The notes under the pieces: model-generated
The model's input: only the letters and a program-made list of their open reading frames with translations
Databases searched by the model: none
Told to the model about the DNA's origin: nothing
Assembly (NCBI GenBank): GCA_947491935.1
Contig: CANLLF010000001.1
Location: 806,001-870,000 of the forward strand
From: an uncultured Roseicyclus sp.
GTDB lineage: Bacteria > Pseudomonadota > Alphaproteobacteria > Rhodobacterales > Rhodobacteraceae
Length of the DNA stretch: 64,000 nucleotides
Direction of reading: 5' to 3'
Shown here: positions 9,741 through 18,861 of the stretch, piece by piece
How positions within the stretch are numbered: position 1 is the stretch's first letter
Layout: every line of letters begins with the position of its first letter
Made by a program: the position numbers and the translations under genes

Positions 9741-10229
9741 CTACTCCCCGGTTCCGTCGACAACAGTCCCGTCAAGGCGTGGCCCGCCGCCATCCGTCAC
9801 CAGGCCGATCTCCCGGAACCCACCCGCGTTGAGCGCGCCCATGACCTGCATCACCTGCGTATGGCTCAGCGCGCCATCGGCCCGCAGGAAGATCCGCGGG
9901 CTGTCGCGCTCGGCGGCAATCGCCTGCAGGCGGGGAATCAGCTCGCCCAACGCGACCTCGGTGTTTTGTAGCATAACCGTGCCATCGGCCGTGATCGTCA
10001 CGGCCAGCGGCTCTTCATCCTCGCTTGGCAAGGCCTCCGCCGCGGTATCGGGCAGGTCAATCGGCACACCCACTGTCATCAGCGGTGCGGACACCATGAA
10101 GATGATCAACAGGCACAACATCACGTCCACGAAGGGCGTGACGTTGATCTCGGACATCGGCTTGGACTTGCGGCTGCCCCGGCCCCGGCGACGCGTCCCG
10201 CCGCCTTTCTGTGCGACAGAGGCCCCCAT
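9741..10229 (-). CDS. tolR: biopolymer transport protein TolR (ExbD family)
   Basis: Inner-membrane partner of TolQ in the proton-driven Tol motor. 162 residues with a basic cytoplasmic N-terminus (GGGTRRRGRGSRKSK), then MSEINVTPFVDVMLCLLIIF, which holds the family's essential membrane Asp (FVDVML), and a periplasmic ExbD domain ending in GFREIGLVTDGG. Its ATG shares one base with the tolQ stop (TGATG). Confidence 0.95.
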   Translation of the reverse strand: MGASVAQKGGGTRRRGRGSRKSKPMSEINVTPFVDVMLCLLIIFMVSAPLMTVGVPIDLPDTAAEALPSEDEEPLAVTITADGTVMLQNTEVALGELIPRLQAIAAERDSPRIFLRADGALSHTQVMQVMGALNAGGFREIGLVTDGGGPRLDGTVVDGTGE

Positions 10230-10921
10230 CAGTCGAGTTGCCTGCTCAACAAGGTGGAAAATTCGTCGGCAAAGCTCTCATAGGTGCCGACGATCCCGTC
10301 GGCATCGTTGCTCAGCTTGTTGTAGAAGATCACCGCCGGGATGGCCGCCAACAGGCCAAGGCCGGTGGCCAACAGGGCCTCGGCAATGCCAGGTGCCACA
10401 ACAGCCAGGGACGTCTGGCCCGAAATCGCGATCTCCTGAAACGACCGCATGATGCCCCAGACCGTGCCGAACAGGCCCACAAACGGTGCAATCGCCCCGG
10501 TCGTGGCCAGGAAGTTCAGGCCATTGGTCAGCCGCGTGCTTTCCCGCGCAATCGCCACATCCATTGACCGGTCCACGCGCTGCTGCACGCCCGGGATCAA
10601 CGCGCCGTCGTCGCGCAGCGAGCGCCGCCATTCGGTCATGCCCGCCGCAAAGACGCGCTCGGAGGCGGAGCGGGGCGCATCGGCCACCTGATCGTAGAGC
10701 TCGTCCAGCGGCTCGCCCGACCAGAACGCCGTGTCGAACGCCGTCGCATTCGCGCGCGCCCGGCGGAACATGGCATATTTGGAGAACGTGATGGCCCAGA
10801 CCCATACAGAGGCGACGATCAAAGCGATCATCACCAATTGCACGATCAGGCTTGCACGAAAGAAAAGAGCGATGAGGGTAAAGTCCGCCTCAGTCGCCAA
10901 CGCGAGCGTTTCCGTTTCCAT
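10229..10921 (-). CDS. tolQ: Tol-Pal system protein TolQ (MotA/ExbB family)
   Basis: Proton-channel subunit of the Tol motor. 230 residues with three transmembrane segments (about 16-36, 135-157 and 170-192). The MotA_ExbB core includes LNFLATTGAIAPFVGLFGTV and GIAEALLATGLGLLAAIPAV. It is the first gene of tolQRA and is separated from ybgC by 122 bases, which may hold its own promoter (a GATAAA lies upstream on the minus strand). Confidence 0.95.
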   Translation of the reverse strand: METETLALATEADFTLIALFFRASLIVQLVMIALIVASVWVWAITFSKYAMFRRARANATAFDTAFWSGEPLDELYDQVADAPRSASERVFAAGMTEWRRSLRDDGALIPGVQQRVDRSMDVAIARESTRLTNGLNFLATTGAIAPFVGLFGTVWGIMRSFQEIAISGQTSLAVVAPGIAEALLATGLGLLAAIPAVIFYNKLSNDADGIVGTYESFADEFSTLLSRQLD

Positions 10922-11043
10922 GACGTCTTTGCTGTCCTCTGCCCGGCCTCAAAACCGTATCTACGATCAGGGCGCGCTTTTTGATGCGCCTCATTTGGAC
11001 GACAGTTTATCAGCATTAAAGGGTTAAGGCGAACACTTCTCTG

Positions 11044-11454
11044 TCACGGGCTGTCATCTGCCGTGAGCGCTGTGACTTTTGCGCGAATATCCGCCGGAAG
11101 ACGGGCCGCACGCCCTTGTGCGTTGAGAATAACGACCTTAACCCGCGCCTCCAGCAGGGTCGTGTCGCCCCGCAAAACGCGCTGCGGCATGTCGAAACTG
11201 GCGCCTTTCAGACGATCAAGCCGCGTCTCGACCACCAGTTCATCGTCGTATTGGGCGGGCAGCAGATAATCCGCCTCCACCCTGCGCACGGCGAAGACAA
11301 GGCCGGCCGCCTTCATGTCAAGCTGGCTGATCCCCGCCTCGCGCACCATCTCCGACCGGCCGCGCTCCAGGTATTTCAGGTAATTGGCGTAATAGACGAT
11401 GCCCGCCAGATCGACGTCTTCGTAATACACCCGCAGGGGCCAGTGATGGATCAT
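11044..11454 (-). CDS. ybgC: acyl-CoA thioesterase YbgC
   Basis: Hotdog-fold thioesterase of the Tol-Pal-associated family, acting on short-chain acyl-CoA or acyl-ACP. 136 residues. The family signature is present near the start: VYYEDVDLAGIVYYANYLKY (residues 9-28), with the catalytic Asp in YEDVD, followed by FERGRSE-like LERGRSEMV. It lies directly upstream of tolQ as in most Tol-Pal operons. Confidence 0.94.
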   Translation of the reverse strand: MIHHWPLRVYYEDVDLAGIVYYANYLKYLERGRSEMVREAGISQLDMKAAGLVFAVRRVEADYLLPAQYDDELVVETRLDRLKGASFDMPQRVLRGDTTLLEARVKVVILNAQGRAARLPADIRAKVTALTADDSP

Positions 11455-11583
11455 GGGCTAGTGGTCGGGGATTGGGGCGGAAGCGTCAAGGTCGGTTTGA
11501 CAGTGCACACCGGCGGGTAGCAGCGGCGAAACCACCTCGCATCGCCGGACCGCGTCCCGGCCCGTCGCCACGGTACTCAGCGC

Positions 11584-12219
11584 CTAATGGCCCTGCCCCG
11601 CCCCAATCCGCGCGCTTAACCGCAACGCAAACGATGCTTCCGTCGCCGCCACCGGCAGCACGGGATCGTAGGCCGCGCGGATCAGATCCGCGATGTCGGG
11701 CTTCAGCACCGCCGCGCCATTATCCAGAACCGCCAAAGGCGAGGTGCCCAGAAACGCGGTGTCGCTCCAGAGCAGGATCGTCTGCACGATCTGGCTGAGC
11801 GCGATGGTTTCCGCCGGAACATCCGCCATCGCGTCATCCATCTGGATGAACACAAACGCCGCCTTGATGCCGCCATCGGGATCGAACCGGAAGCTGCGGT
11901 ACTGATTGGCATCGGCCTGCGTCAGGCGGGCCACAAGCGCGCCCAGATCCGGGATCAAGCGGTCGAGGTTCGGCGTTTCGGTCAATTCCGCCCAGTCACG
12001 GATGAAGAAGACCATCAGGTTGGCCCCCAGTTCCGGGTCCGTCTCCGCCATCTTGTGATCGGCCAGCGCCACAACCGCCTCGATCGCGCCCTTAAGGATG
12101 GCGATCGTGGCGTCCTCCACCCCGAAGACAACCGGCACAATCGGGCGGCCCCAGCGAGCGAACAGGAATTGCCCGTCGGCCCGGGTGAACAGCGCCTCGA
12201 TATCCGCGGGCGCGGTCAT
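11584..12219 (-). CDS. conserved hypothetical cytosolic protein
   Basis: 211 residues starting [17 protein letters not shown]; the ATG at 12219 overlaps the upstream gene's stop (ATGA), so the two are coupled. No signal peptide and no membrane segment. The protein is acidic and mixed alpha/beta, with segments FLFARWGRPIVPVVFGVED, NLMVFFIRDWAEL and FRFDPDGGIKAAFVFIQMDD. I do not recognise the family. Its fixed place between ruvB and ybgC suggests a conserved Rhodobacterales gene, but not a function. Confidence 0.7.
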   Translation of the reverse strand: MTAPADIEALFTRADGQFLFARWGRPIVPVVFGVEDATIAILKGAIEAVVALADHKMAETDPELGANLMVFFIRDWAELTETPNLDRLIPDLGALVARLTQADANQYRSFRFDPDGGIKAAFVFIQMDDAMADVPAETIALSQIVQTILLWSDTAFLGTSPLAVLDNGAAVLKPDIADLIRAAYDPVLPVAATEASFALRLSARIGAGQGH

Positions 12220-13067
12220 CGCCTGATGTCGGCAATCGCTGCGGCAATGGTCGGGTCGGTGGTGAGGCCAAAGGTCTGGGCTCCGCCATCCGACGTCAGG
12301 ATCGTCGCAGCCACGGCGCCATCGGCGATCCGCATCCCCCACAACCCCTGTGCCGCATTGCAGGCGTGGCGCACGCAGCCGCGCCCGATGACCCATCCAT
12401 GGGTCTCGAACACGCCGTCACCCATGCTGACCACCTCAGACAGCGCCTGGATCTGATCGGGTGACATGACCGCACCGAACCGCGCGCGCTCACCGGCATC
12501 CTGAAACACCATATCGGGCGCATCGCCGATCCAACGGGTTACATCCGCCCCTGGCCCGGCGGGCGCCTCCGCGGCGGCAGGCACCACGACACTGGACAAG
12601 GTCACACCATCCCAGGTGAATGTCTCATGGCTGATCCCCACGTCGTAGTGGCTCAGATCCACCTCGACCTCGCCGGGCAAAACCCGCACGTCGCGGATGC
12701 CGAGACAGGCGTCCAGCGGCGGCGAGATCCGCGCGACCTCCGGGCCCACTTGCAGCAGGTAATAGGCGCTGTAGCCCCCACACATGTTGCCCATATGGTG
12801 CGAACTGACGATCACCCAATCATGGGCCTCGCCGTCCATGCCGAAGCCCGCGCGGATCCAGTAATTGTCATCATCGGGTCCGTCGAGAAAGTCGCCGGCA
12901 AACCACAGGCGCTGATCCACCTCGCCGCCGACCACCTGAACCTGCCCGAACCGCGTGTCGAACACGTGCTCCTGCACCATTGCCACATCGGCCGCCGCTG
13001 GCGCGGCGAAGGTGGCCAGAGCAAGACAGATGGCCCGGGACAGGCCGCTCCAATATCGCATCTTCAA
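12216..13067 (-). CDS. secreted hypothetical protein
   Basis: About 283 residues with an N-terminal signal peptide ([20 protein letters not shown]). The mature part has several cysteines ([25 protein letters not shown]) that could form disulfides. The start is either TTG at 13067, which overlaps the ruvB stop as TTGA and sits 8 bases after AGGAG, or the ATG two codons later at 13061. I favour the TTG on spacing. Function unknown. It is coupled to the next gene by an ATGA overlap. Confidence 0.72.
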   Translation of the reverse strand: MKMRYWSGLSRAICLALATFAAPAAADVAMVQEHVFDTRFGQVQVVGGEVDQRLWFAGDFLDGPDDDNYWIRAGFGMDGEAHDWVIVSSHHMGNMCGGYSAYYLLQVGPEVARISPPLDACLGIRDVRVLPGEVEVDLSHYDVGISHETFTWDGVTLSSVVVPAAAEAPAGPGADVTRWIGDAPDMVFQDAGERARFGAVMSPDQIQALSEVVSMGDGVFETHGWVIGRGCVRHACNAAQGLWGMRIADGAVAATILTSDGGAQTFGLTTDPTIAAAIADIRR

Positions 13068-14119
13068 AACAAACTCTCCTGATCATCCGGTTTTGACGGC
13101 GCGCTCTGCGGCACTGCCGCGGCGCTCGGCCCCTGCAACCCCAGATGCGTCCAGCCTTTATGGGCCAGCATCCGCCCCCTGGGCGTCCGGGCGATCAGGC
13201 CCTGTTGCAGCAGGAACGGCTCGATCACCTCCTCCAGCGCATCGCGGGGTTCGGCCAAAGCGGCGGAGATCGTCTCGATCCCCACCGGGCCGCCGTGGTA
13301 ATTCTCGGCAATCAGCGACAGGTACCGCCTGTCCGCACCATCCAGACCCAGCGCATCGACGCCCAATCGCGTCAGCGCGCTGTCGGCAATCTCCTGCGTC
13401 AGCCGCCCGTCGCCCTCGACCACCGCAAAATCGATCACCCGGCGCAGCAGGCGGCCCGCGATCCGCGGCGTGCCCCGCGCCCGTTTGGCGATCTCCGCGG
13501 TGCCTGCCGGGTCGGCATCGATCCGGGCCAGCCGGGCACCCCGGCCAACGATCCGATCCAATTCCTCGATCGTGTAGAAGTTCAGCCGCGTCGGAATGCC
13601 GAACCGGTCCCGCAGGGGCGTGGTCAACAGGCCCAGACGCGTCGTCGCGCCCACCAGCGTAAAGGGCTGCAACTCGATCCGCACCGTGCGCGCCGCCGGT
13701 CCGTCGCCAATCACCAGGTCCAGCTCGAAATCCTCCAGCGCGGGATACAGGATCTCTTCCACCGCCGGGTTCAGGCGGTGGATCTCGTCGATGAACAGAA
13801 CGTCCTGCGCCTCAAGGTTGGTCAGTATCGCCGCCAGATCGCCCGCCTTGGCCAGCACCGGGCCAGACGTCATCCGAAACCCGACGCCCAATTCCTTGGC
13901 CATGATCTGCGCCAGCGTGGTCTTTCCCAGGCCAGGGGGGCCGTGGAACAACACATGGTCCATCGCCTCGCCCCGGCGCTTGGCGCTTTCGATAAATACC
14001 CGCAGATTGGCGCGCGCCTCCTCCTGGCCGGTGAAATCGTCCAGCGATTGCGGCCGCATGGCGCGGTCATCCTCCGGCAGGGGATCGGGGCGCAGGGTGG
14101 GGTCAGAATCTGTCATCAT
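13064..14119 (-). CDS. ruvB: Holliday junction branch migration helicase RuvB
   Basis: AAA+ motor that drives RuvA-bound Holliday junction migration. 351 residues: the N-terminal [13 protein letters not shown] region, Walker A GPPGLGKT (60-67), Walker [11 protein letters not shown], sensor 1 [18 protein letters not shown], and the C-terminal winged-helix domain ([34 protein letters not shown]). It follows ruvA after a 39-base gap; the next gene downstream begins inside its stop codon. Confidence 0.97.
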   Translation of the reverse strand: MMTDSDPTLRPDPLPEDDRAMRPQSLDDFTGQEEARANLRVFIESAKRRGEAMDHVLFHGPPGLGKTTLAQIMAKELGVGFRMTSGPVLAKAGDLAAILTNLEAQDVLFIDEIHRLNPAVEEILYPALEDFELDLVIGDGPAARTVRIELQPFTLVGATTRLGLLTTPLRDRFGIPTRLNFYTIEELDRIVGRGARLARIDADPAGTAEIAKRARGTPRIAGRLLRRVIDFAVVEGDGRLTQEIADSALTRLGVDALGLDGADRRYLSLIAENYHGGPVGIETISAALAEPRDALEEVIEPFLLQQGLIARTPRGRMLAHKGWTHLGLQGPSAAAVPQSAPSKPDDQESLF

Positions 14120-14158
14120 ATCCGGTTATGGCCGAGCCACGTTTGTGGAACCACCCCT

Positions 14159-14821
14159 TTACTCCTTGGGGGCCAGCAGCCGCAGCGCGGCACGGATGAG
14201 ATCGGGTGTCTCCGTGGCACCGTCAGCCGCCTGTGCCACGGCCTGCGCCGCATCGGCAGGCGCGTAACCCAGATTTTGCAGCGCCGACAGCGCCTCCGCC
14301 TGCGCGCTGGAGGCCGCGGGCACGGGCATCACCACCGCCCGCGGCGCATCGTCGTCGATCACGGGCGTTGCCGCCTCGGTTCCCAAGCCCGCGCCGAGCG
14401 ATCCGCCCTGCGCCATGGCCGCCGGGGCCTTGTCTTTCAACTCCATCACCACCCTTTGCGCCAGCTTCGGGCCAACGCCGGGGGCCGCCTTGATCGCCGT
14501 CGCATCGCCCAGGGTCACGGCCCGCGCCGCGCCATCGGCGCCCAATGTGCCAAGGATCGCCATGGAGGCCTTCGCCCCCACGCCCTGCACGGAAATCAGC
14601 AACCGATGCCATTCGCGCTCATAAGGTGTCAGAAACCCGAACAACTGCAGCAGATCCTCGCGCACCAGAAGCTCGGTATAAAGCGAGATCACCGCGCCTG
14701 CACCGGGCAGCGCGGCCAACGTCCGCTCGGAGCAATGCACGACATACCCCACGCCACCGACATCGATCAGCGCATGGTCCGATGCGCGGTAATCCAGCCG
14801 CCCGGTCAGCTTGCCGATCAT
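14159..14821 (-). CDS. ruvA: Holliday junction DNA-binding protein RuvA
   Basis: Tetrameric Holliday-junction binder and partner of RuvB. 220 residues beginning [20 protein letters not shown] (OB-fold). Tandem helix-hairpin-helix motifs follow ([16 protein letters not shown] and [20 protein letters not shown]), then a linker and the C-terminal RuvB-interacting domain ([17 protein letters not shown]). Its ATG overlaps the ruvC stop by 4 bases. The frame stays open far upstream, but only this start gives the RuvA N-terminus. Confidence 0.97.
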   Translation of the reverse strand: MIGKLTGRLDYRASDHALIDVGGVGYVVHCSERTLAALPGAGAVISLYTELLVREDLLQLFGFLTPYEREWHRLLISVQGVGAKASMAILGTLGADGAARAVTLGDATAIKAAPGVGPKLAQRVVMELKDKAPAAMAQGGSLGAGLGTEAATPVIDDDAPRAVVMPVPAASSAQAEALSALQNLGYAPADAAQAVAQAADGATETPDLIRAALRLLAPKE

Positions 14822-15321
14822 TGCCCGGCCCCGATCGCGGCGGCAAGGCGGCTTGCACTGGCGGCATGGAAGGAATGGCAAATCGCGATGGCCAGCGCAT
14901 CGGCCGCATCCGGCCCGGCGGGCGCGCATCCCGGAAGCTGAAACCGAACCATATGGTCGATCTGGCGCTTGTCGGCATGGCCCACACCGACCACCGCCTT
15001 CTTCACGGCGTTCGGGGCGTATTCGCCCACCTGCAATCCCGCCTGCGCCGGGACCAGCATGGCAATGCCGCGGGCCTGCCCCAGTTTGAGCGTTCCGGCC
15101 CCGTCGCGGTTCACGAAGGTTTGCTCCACGGCGGCGGCCTCGGGCCGATACCGCACGAAGATCTCGCTCAGCTGTGTGTGTAGCGACAGCAACCGCGCCG
15201 CCAGATCGCCGCCCGCGCTTGTGCATTGGCCATTTGCGACGTGGCTCAGCCTGCCGCGATCGGCTTCGATGATTCCCCAACCAAGGCATCTGAGCCCCGG
15301 ATCGATTCCAATGATACGCAT
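14818..15321 (-). CDS. ruvC: Holliday junction resolvase RuvC
   Basis: RNase H-fold endonuclease that cuts Holliday junctions. 167 residues with the metal-binding acids visible: Asp7 in [15 protein letters not shown], Glu in AAVEQTFVN, and the C-terminal Asp pair in [14 protein letters not shown]. It is the first gene of the minus-strand block ending at ftsH. Confidence 0.97.
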   Translation of the reverse strand: MRIIGIDPGLRCLGWGIIEADRGRLSHVANGQCTSAGGDLAARLLSLHTQLSEIFVRYRPEAAAVEQTFVNRDGAGTLKLGQARGIAMLVPAQAGLQVGEYAPNAVKKAVVGVGHADKRQIDHMVRFQLPGCAPAGPDAADALAIAICHSFHAASASRLAAAIGAGQ

Positions 15322-15671
15322 CGCTGCCCGCCCTGCCCGTTTTTCGGCTTTCCCGAAGCGTTAGCACGAAACGCGAACATCGCCAAGGTGAAGTGCATTT
15401 TCGACATTTTGGAGGGGGTTTTCGACACACCCGTGCCGCTGCCGCCGTTTCGCGACATTCGCGGCAGCAAAAGCGACACCAGAAACGCCGGATTTCCCAT
15501 ATTTTACCGTATATTAACCGCGTCCTGAGCTATGCAGGCGCCGCATGTAACCTATGCAAAGAATGCGGCTTGTTCCGCGCGGATCGCATCACTAGTTGCC
15601 CTTTATTCGGGCAGTTTGAAAACAGCGTCTGCCCCGCCCTACGAAACACTAAACTGGAAAGGATGAGACCT
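15322..15671. other. intergenic region between ruvC and the DUF1127 gene
   Basis: A 350-base divergent region with no convincing gene. It is locally AT-richer than its surroundings (e.g. ATATTTTACCGTATATTAACC near 15500-15520), as expected for promoters facing both ways. Two small inverted repeats are visible: CCGCAT/ATGCGG (15541-15546 with 15563-15568) and TGCCC/GGGCA (15597-15601 with 15609-15613). Confidence 0.5.
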
Positions 15672-15872
15672 ATGGCCTCGATCACCAACCGCCACCTTGG
15701 CTCTGGCTTCAATGCAACCCGTGTCTTCTCCGATCTGGTTGCTCGCATCGCGATGTGGAACGACGCCCGCGTCACCCGCAAGTCGCTGGCCCGCCTGACG
15801 GATCGTGAACTTGACGATCTGGGCCTGTGCCGCGGCGATATCGACGACATCGCGGCAGGCCGCGTGCGCTAA
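15672..15872 (+). CDS. DUF1127 (YjiS-like) small protein
   Basis: 66 residues. The C-terminal half carries the DUF1127 signature: a Trp in IAMWNDARVTRKSLARL, then TDRELDDLGLCRGDID. Proteins of this size in alphaproteobacteria are often RNA-binding or stress-related regulators, but the role here is unknown. The start at 15672 has AGGA 8 bases upstream; an ATG three codons earlier (15663) overlaps that site. A strong terminator follows, so it is a monocistronic unit. Confidence 0.85.
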   Translation: MASITNRHLGSGFNATRVFSDLVARIAMWNDARVTRKSLARLTDRELDDLGLCRGDIDDIAAGRVR

Positions 15873-15897
15873 GCCCACGCAGCCTTCAGCGCAGCTC

Positions 15898-15932
15898 AAA
15901 AGCGGCCGGGAGAAATCCCGCGCCGCTTTTTT
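15898..15932 (+). terminator. rho-independent terminator after DUF1127 gene
   Basis: An AAAAGCGGC...GCCGCTTTTTT arm pair encloses a second small stem CGGG/CCCG (15907-15920), followed by a T run, 26 bases after the stop codon. Confidence 0.8.
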
Positions 15933-16037
15933 CGTGGGCGTGTTACTTCTGGCCTGTGCCCTCTCGCCAGAGCGTCAATCCCGTGTCAGCGCCGCGACGA
16001 TATGCAGACCATTCGCGGCGTGACCGGGATCGCGCCG

Positions 16038-16430
16038 TCAGGCGGCCGCCGGTTCGGCGGCCAGTCCGGCCTGGATGAACGCGTATATGGCGTCGTAGCG
16101 GTCAACAACCCAGACGGTCATCGCATCCGGCATCATCAGATGGCCGGCAACCCGCTCGAAATTGGACCCTTCCAGAAGGCTCGCCACCTCCAGCGTGTAG
16201 ACGTCGATCCCCAGCGCCCACATGACGTATCCCTTGACGAGAACGGCCAGGATGAAGGCAAGAAGCAGACCTTTGAGGGGGAAACCGAAGCGCAACCGGG
16301 AGGAGGGTTGGCCAAGCGCGGTGACGACGCCGTCGGAATGCACGACAAACCCCATCCCGCTCTGGCGCCCGTTGCGCTGAGCCTGGATACGGTTCACGCG
16401 ATCCGTAAAGTTATTCGAGTTACTTGTCAT
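16038..16430 (-). CDS. small membrane hypothetical protein
   Basis: 130 residues: a polar cytoplasmic-type N-terminus (MTSNSNNFTDRVNRIQAQRNG), one clear transmembrane segment (FPLKGLLLAFILAVLVKGYV, about 50-70) and a C-terminal helical part rich in hydrophobics (MPDAMTVWVVDRYDAIYAFI). I do not recognise the family. It lies downstream of prmA on the same strand with hairpin-rich DNA between them, so it may have its own transcript. Confidence 0.7.
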   Translation of the reverse strand: MTSNSNNFTDRVNRIQAQRNGRQSGMGFVVHSDGVVTALGQPSSRLRFGFPLKGLLLAFILAVLVKGYVMWALGIDVYTLEVASLLEGSNFERVAGHLMMPDAMTVWVVDRYDAIYAFIQAGLAAEPAAA

Positions 16431-16454
16431 TGGGCAGCCTAATAACTTACTGCC

Positions 16455-16550
16455 CCCACCAAGGAGTTAAATATCAACTCTTTGACCAAATTGCGACACA
16501 TTTTAGGCAAGTTTGTCGCAGGATTGTCGAAACGGTTAATTTCCGTTTCG
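16455..16550 (-). other. cluster of three hairpins at the 3' end of prmA
   Basis: Three inverted repeats lie within 95 bases: CGAAACGG/CCGTTTCG (16528-16535 with 16543-16550, spanning the prmA stop codon), TGCGACA/TGTCGCA (16492-16498 with 16514-16520) and AAGGAGTT/AACTCTTT (16461-16468 with 16476-16483, one G-T mismatch). They may terminate prmA transcription or stabilise its 3' end. None has a long T run. Confidence 0.4.
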
Positions 16551-17408
16551 GAGCGTCAGTGTCGTCCACTCGCCGATCTCGTCGCGGGCGACGGGATCAA
16601 GGCCATGGTCCGCATAGGCCGCGACCACGTCATCGGCTTGCTCGTTCAGGATCCCCGACAGGATGACATGGCCGCCAGGCGCGGTGTAGGCGGCCATGTC
16701 GGGCGCCAGATCCACCAGCGGCCCCTTCAGAATATTCGCGAAAACAAGATCATACGGCGCCGCGGCCCGGATATCGGGATGATCGAAGCCCGCCGCCTCC
16801 ACGCAGTGGATCAACCCCTCCACCCCGTTGGCCGCCGCGTTTGCCCGCGCCACCTCCACCGCAACCTCGTCGATGTCCGACGCGATCACGCGCTGGTCGA
16901 GGACCTTGGCGGCCGCAATCGCCAGCACCGCCGTGCCACAGCCGATATCGGCCACGGAGCCCGGCGTCACGCCCGCGCCGAACAGTCTGTCCACCGCTTC
17001 AAGACAACCCTTCGTGGTTCCGTGATGCCCGGTGCCGAAGGCCATCGCGGCCTCGATCAGCAGGGGAATCGCCCCTTCCGGCACCTTGTCGGCATCGTGA
17101 TCCCCGTAGAGAAAGAAGCGCCCGGCCTCCACCGGATGCAGCTCCCGGCGCACATGGGCCACCCAATCCTGATCCGGCACTTCGGACACCACGAAGGCCT
17201 TGGCGCCATGGGCCGCGGCGAGGATCGCGAGTGCGATATCGTCGGGCGCCTCCACGAAATAGCCCCCCACCTCCCACAGGCCCGACCCGTCTTCCATCTC
17301 GAACACGCCCACACCCGTCGGCGCCGGGTCCAGATCCTCCAGCGCTTCGCCGAGCGCATCGGCCAAGAGTTTTTCGGATGTGGTCGTCAACGCGGTCCAG
17401 GTGGGCAT
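16536..17408 (-). CDS. prmA: ribosomal protein L11 methyltransferase PrmA
   Basis: Trimethylates ribosomal protein L11 using AdoMet. 290 residues starting MPTWTALTTTSEK (ATG at 17408). Motif I is SVADIGCGTAVLAIAAAK, preceded by the typical AFGTGHHGTTKGCLEAVD. The NILKGPLVDLAP segment replaces the usual NILAxPLxxLAP catalytic-loop motif. The frame extends further upstream without a ribosome site, so the longer start is unlikely. A hairpin spans the stop codon. Confidence 0.93.
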   Translation of the reverse strand: MPTWTALTTTSEKLLADALGEALEDLDPAPTGVGVFEMEDGSGLWEVGGYFVEAPDDIALAILAAAHGAKAFVVSEVPDQDWVAHVRRELHPVEAGRFFLYGDHDADKVPEGAIPLLIEAAMAFGTGHHGTTKGCLEAVDRLFGAGVTPGSVADIGCGTAVLAIAAAKVLDQRVIASDIDEVAVEVARANAAANGVEGLIHCVEAAGFDHPDIRAAAPYDLVFANILKGPLVDLAPDMAAYTAPGGHVILSGILNEQADDVVAAYADHGLDPVARDEIGEWTTLTLRNGN

Positions 17409-17546
17409 GGCGGGTCCATCTCTTGCAATCGCCGGAGCGGTAGCGGCTTTGGCGGTCCTTGGCAAACAACCGGTGGAATTCCACAGATCGCGCACCCCGC
17501 AAAACCCGCTATGCTGGGGCGCAAATAACGACGGATTGGAGACATC

Positions 17547-17966
17547 ATGTTTCGGGGACCCCGCGGCCTTCTATTCACCCTTCTGACGGCAGCTGCGATC
17601 ATCGCAGGCGCGTTCATCTTCGGCTTTCAGGGGCAGAAGGACGATGCCGACACCTCTCGCGCGTTCCTGACCCACGCCGCGGCGGGCGAATTGGCACAGG
17701 CCCACGGCTTGCTCCACGCCACCATCACGGAACGAACCTCGGCCGAGGCGCTTGGCGCGCTTCTGGCGGGCATGGATGTCTATTCCGACATCCGCTTCCC
17801 CTCGATGAGCTTCTCCACCACCAACGGCGCGCGCCGCACGGAGCTGACGGGCACCGGCATCACCGATGGCGGCTGCGAAAGCGCGCTGCAGTTCGAGCTT
17901 CTGAACGGCGAAATCACGTTCTTCGACATTCAGCCCCTGTGCCGGACCGGCGCGTCCGACACATGA
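17547..17966 (+). CDS. membrane-anchored hypothetical protein, tandem family member 1
   Basis: 139 residues with one N-terminal transmembrane segment (LLFTLLTAAAIIAGAFIFGF) and an exported-side domain. It shares with its two downstream neighbours the order DD-x(4-6)-FLTH near the membrane, an ELTGTG-x(4)-GCES motif (around 99-112) and a final FFDIQPLC motif. The two Cys (GCES and PLC) are conserved in all three and could form a disulfide. The first of three tandem copies, 36 bases before the next. No known family recognised. Confidence 0.75.
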   Translation: MFRGPRGLLFTLLTAAAIIAGAFIFGFQGQKDDADTSRAFLTHAAAGELAQAHGLLHATITERTSAEALGALLAGMDVYSDIRFPSMSFSTTNGARRTELTGTGITDGGCESALQFELLNGEITFFDIQPLCRTGASDT

Positions 17967-18002
17967 CACCGTCATTGAACGTCCTGACCGACGGGGCCGC
18001 CA

Positions 18003-18425
18003 ATGCGCTCCGGTAGGCGCGGCAATATACTCGCGGTCGCCGCCCTCCTCCCGGCGCTGGTCGTCTCCTTCGTGCTTGTGTTTCGCGGATCGACGGATGA
18101 CGCAGCGATCGCGTCCGAATTCCTGACGCATCTCGAGGCCGGGAACCATGAGGCCGCCGGGCAGATGATGCGCCGCCGGGCCCGCGCCGCGCTAGAGGAC
18201 GCCGTGGCGGCGGGCCGCTTCGATCCGCTGGTCCCGTTCGAACAGGTCCTGTTCCAGAGCCGCAGGACATCCATGGGTATGGGCGGGCGGCAGAGCGAGC
18301 TGCGGGGCACCGGCGTCACCGCGTCGGGCTGCGAAAGCCGGCTGCAGTTTCTTCTCAGCAACGGCCGCATTGCCTTTTTCGATATTCGCCCCATCTGCGA
18401 TCAGTCCGGAGCCGCGTCGCCATGA
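18003..18425 (+). CDS. membrane-anchored hypothetical protein, tandem family member 2
   Basis: 140 residues, related to the genes on both sides: an N-terminal transmembrane segment (ILAVAALLPALVVSFVLVF), then DDAAIASEFLTHLEAG, ELRGTGVTASGCESRLQF and FFDIRPIC. It differs from its sisters in an Arg-rich middle (MMRRRARAAL). The ribosome site before ATG 18003 is weak. The last four bases overlap the start of member 3 (ATGA), so those two are translated together. Confidence 0.75.
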   Translation: MRSGRRGNILAVAALLPALVVSFVLVFRGSTDDAAIASEFLTHLEAGNHEAAGQMMRRRARAALEDAVAAGRFDPLVPFEQVLFQSRRTSMGMGGRQSELRGTGVTASGCESRLQFLLSNGRIAFFDIRPICDQSGAASP

Positions 18426-18844
18426 ACAAGACCAATCCATTCATTCCCATCACCCTCGCCGTTCTGGGGCTCGGGCCCTTTGTCGCGCTGGCCTGGTGGA
18501 TCTTCGCCAGTCAGCGCGACGATGTCGCCACAGCCCGTGCCTTTCTGACCCATATCGCCGAAGATGATCACGCCGCCGCCCGGGCCCTGATGTCTCCGCC
18601 GCTGGCCGTGCAAATGTCGACGACACGCCTGTCCCGCGAATTCGGCCAGATCGAGATGTGGGAAAGCCTGTCTTTCCCGAACCGCAGCTCCAACACCACC
18701 AATGGCACGCGGGAGACCGAAATCTACGGCACCGGCACGGCGATGTCAGGCTGCGAAAGTGATCTGATGATCCGCCTGATCGATGGCTTGGTCGATGCGT
18801 TCAACGTCACGCCCCTCTGCCCCCGAAGCGGCGTGGACGCCTGA
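18422..18844 (+). CDS. membrane-anchored hypothetical protein, tandem family member 3
   Basis: 140 residues with the same plan as members 1 and 2: a transmembrane segment (ITLAVLGLGPFVALAWWIF), RDDVATARAFLTHIAEDD, EIYGTGTAMSGCESDLMI and FNVTPLC. TTNG before the GTG motif is shared with member 1 (SFSTTNGARRTEL against SNTTNGTRETEI). It ends just before a convergent MFS gene. Function unknown; the family looks like local gene duplication followed by divergence. Confidence 0.75.
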   Translation: MNKTNPFIPITLAVLGLGPFVALAWWIFASQRDDVATARAFLTHIAEDDHAAARALMSPPLAVQMSTTRLSREFGQIEMWESLSFPNRSSNTTNGTRETEIYGTGTAMSGCESDLMIRLIDGLVDAFNVTPLCPRSGVDA

Positions 18845-18861
18845 TCGTCAGCCGGTCGCCG

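Noticed and set aside
13145-14941. A 598-codon plus-strand open frame opposite ruvB and ruvA
   Set aside because: Antisense shadow of two well-identified genes, with no recognisable domain or ribosome site.
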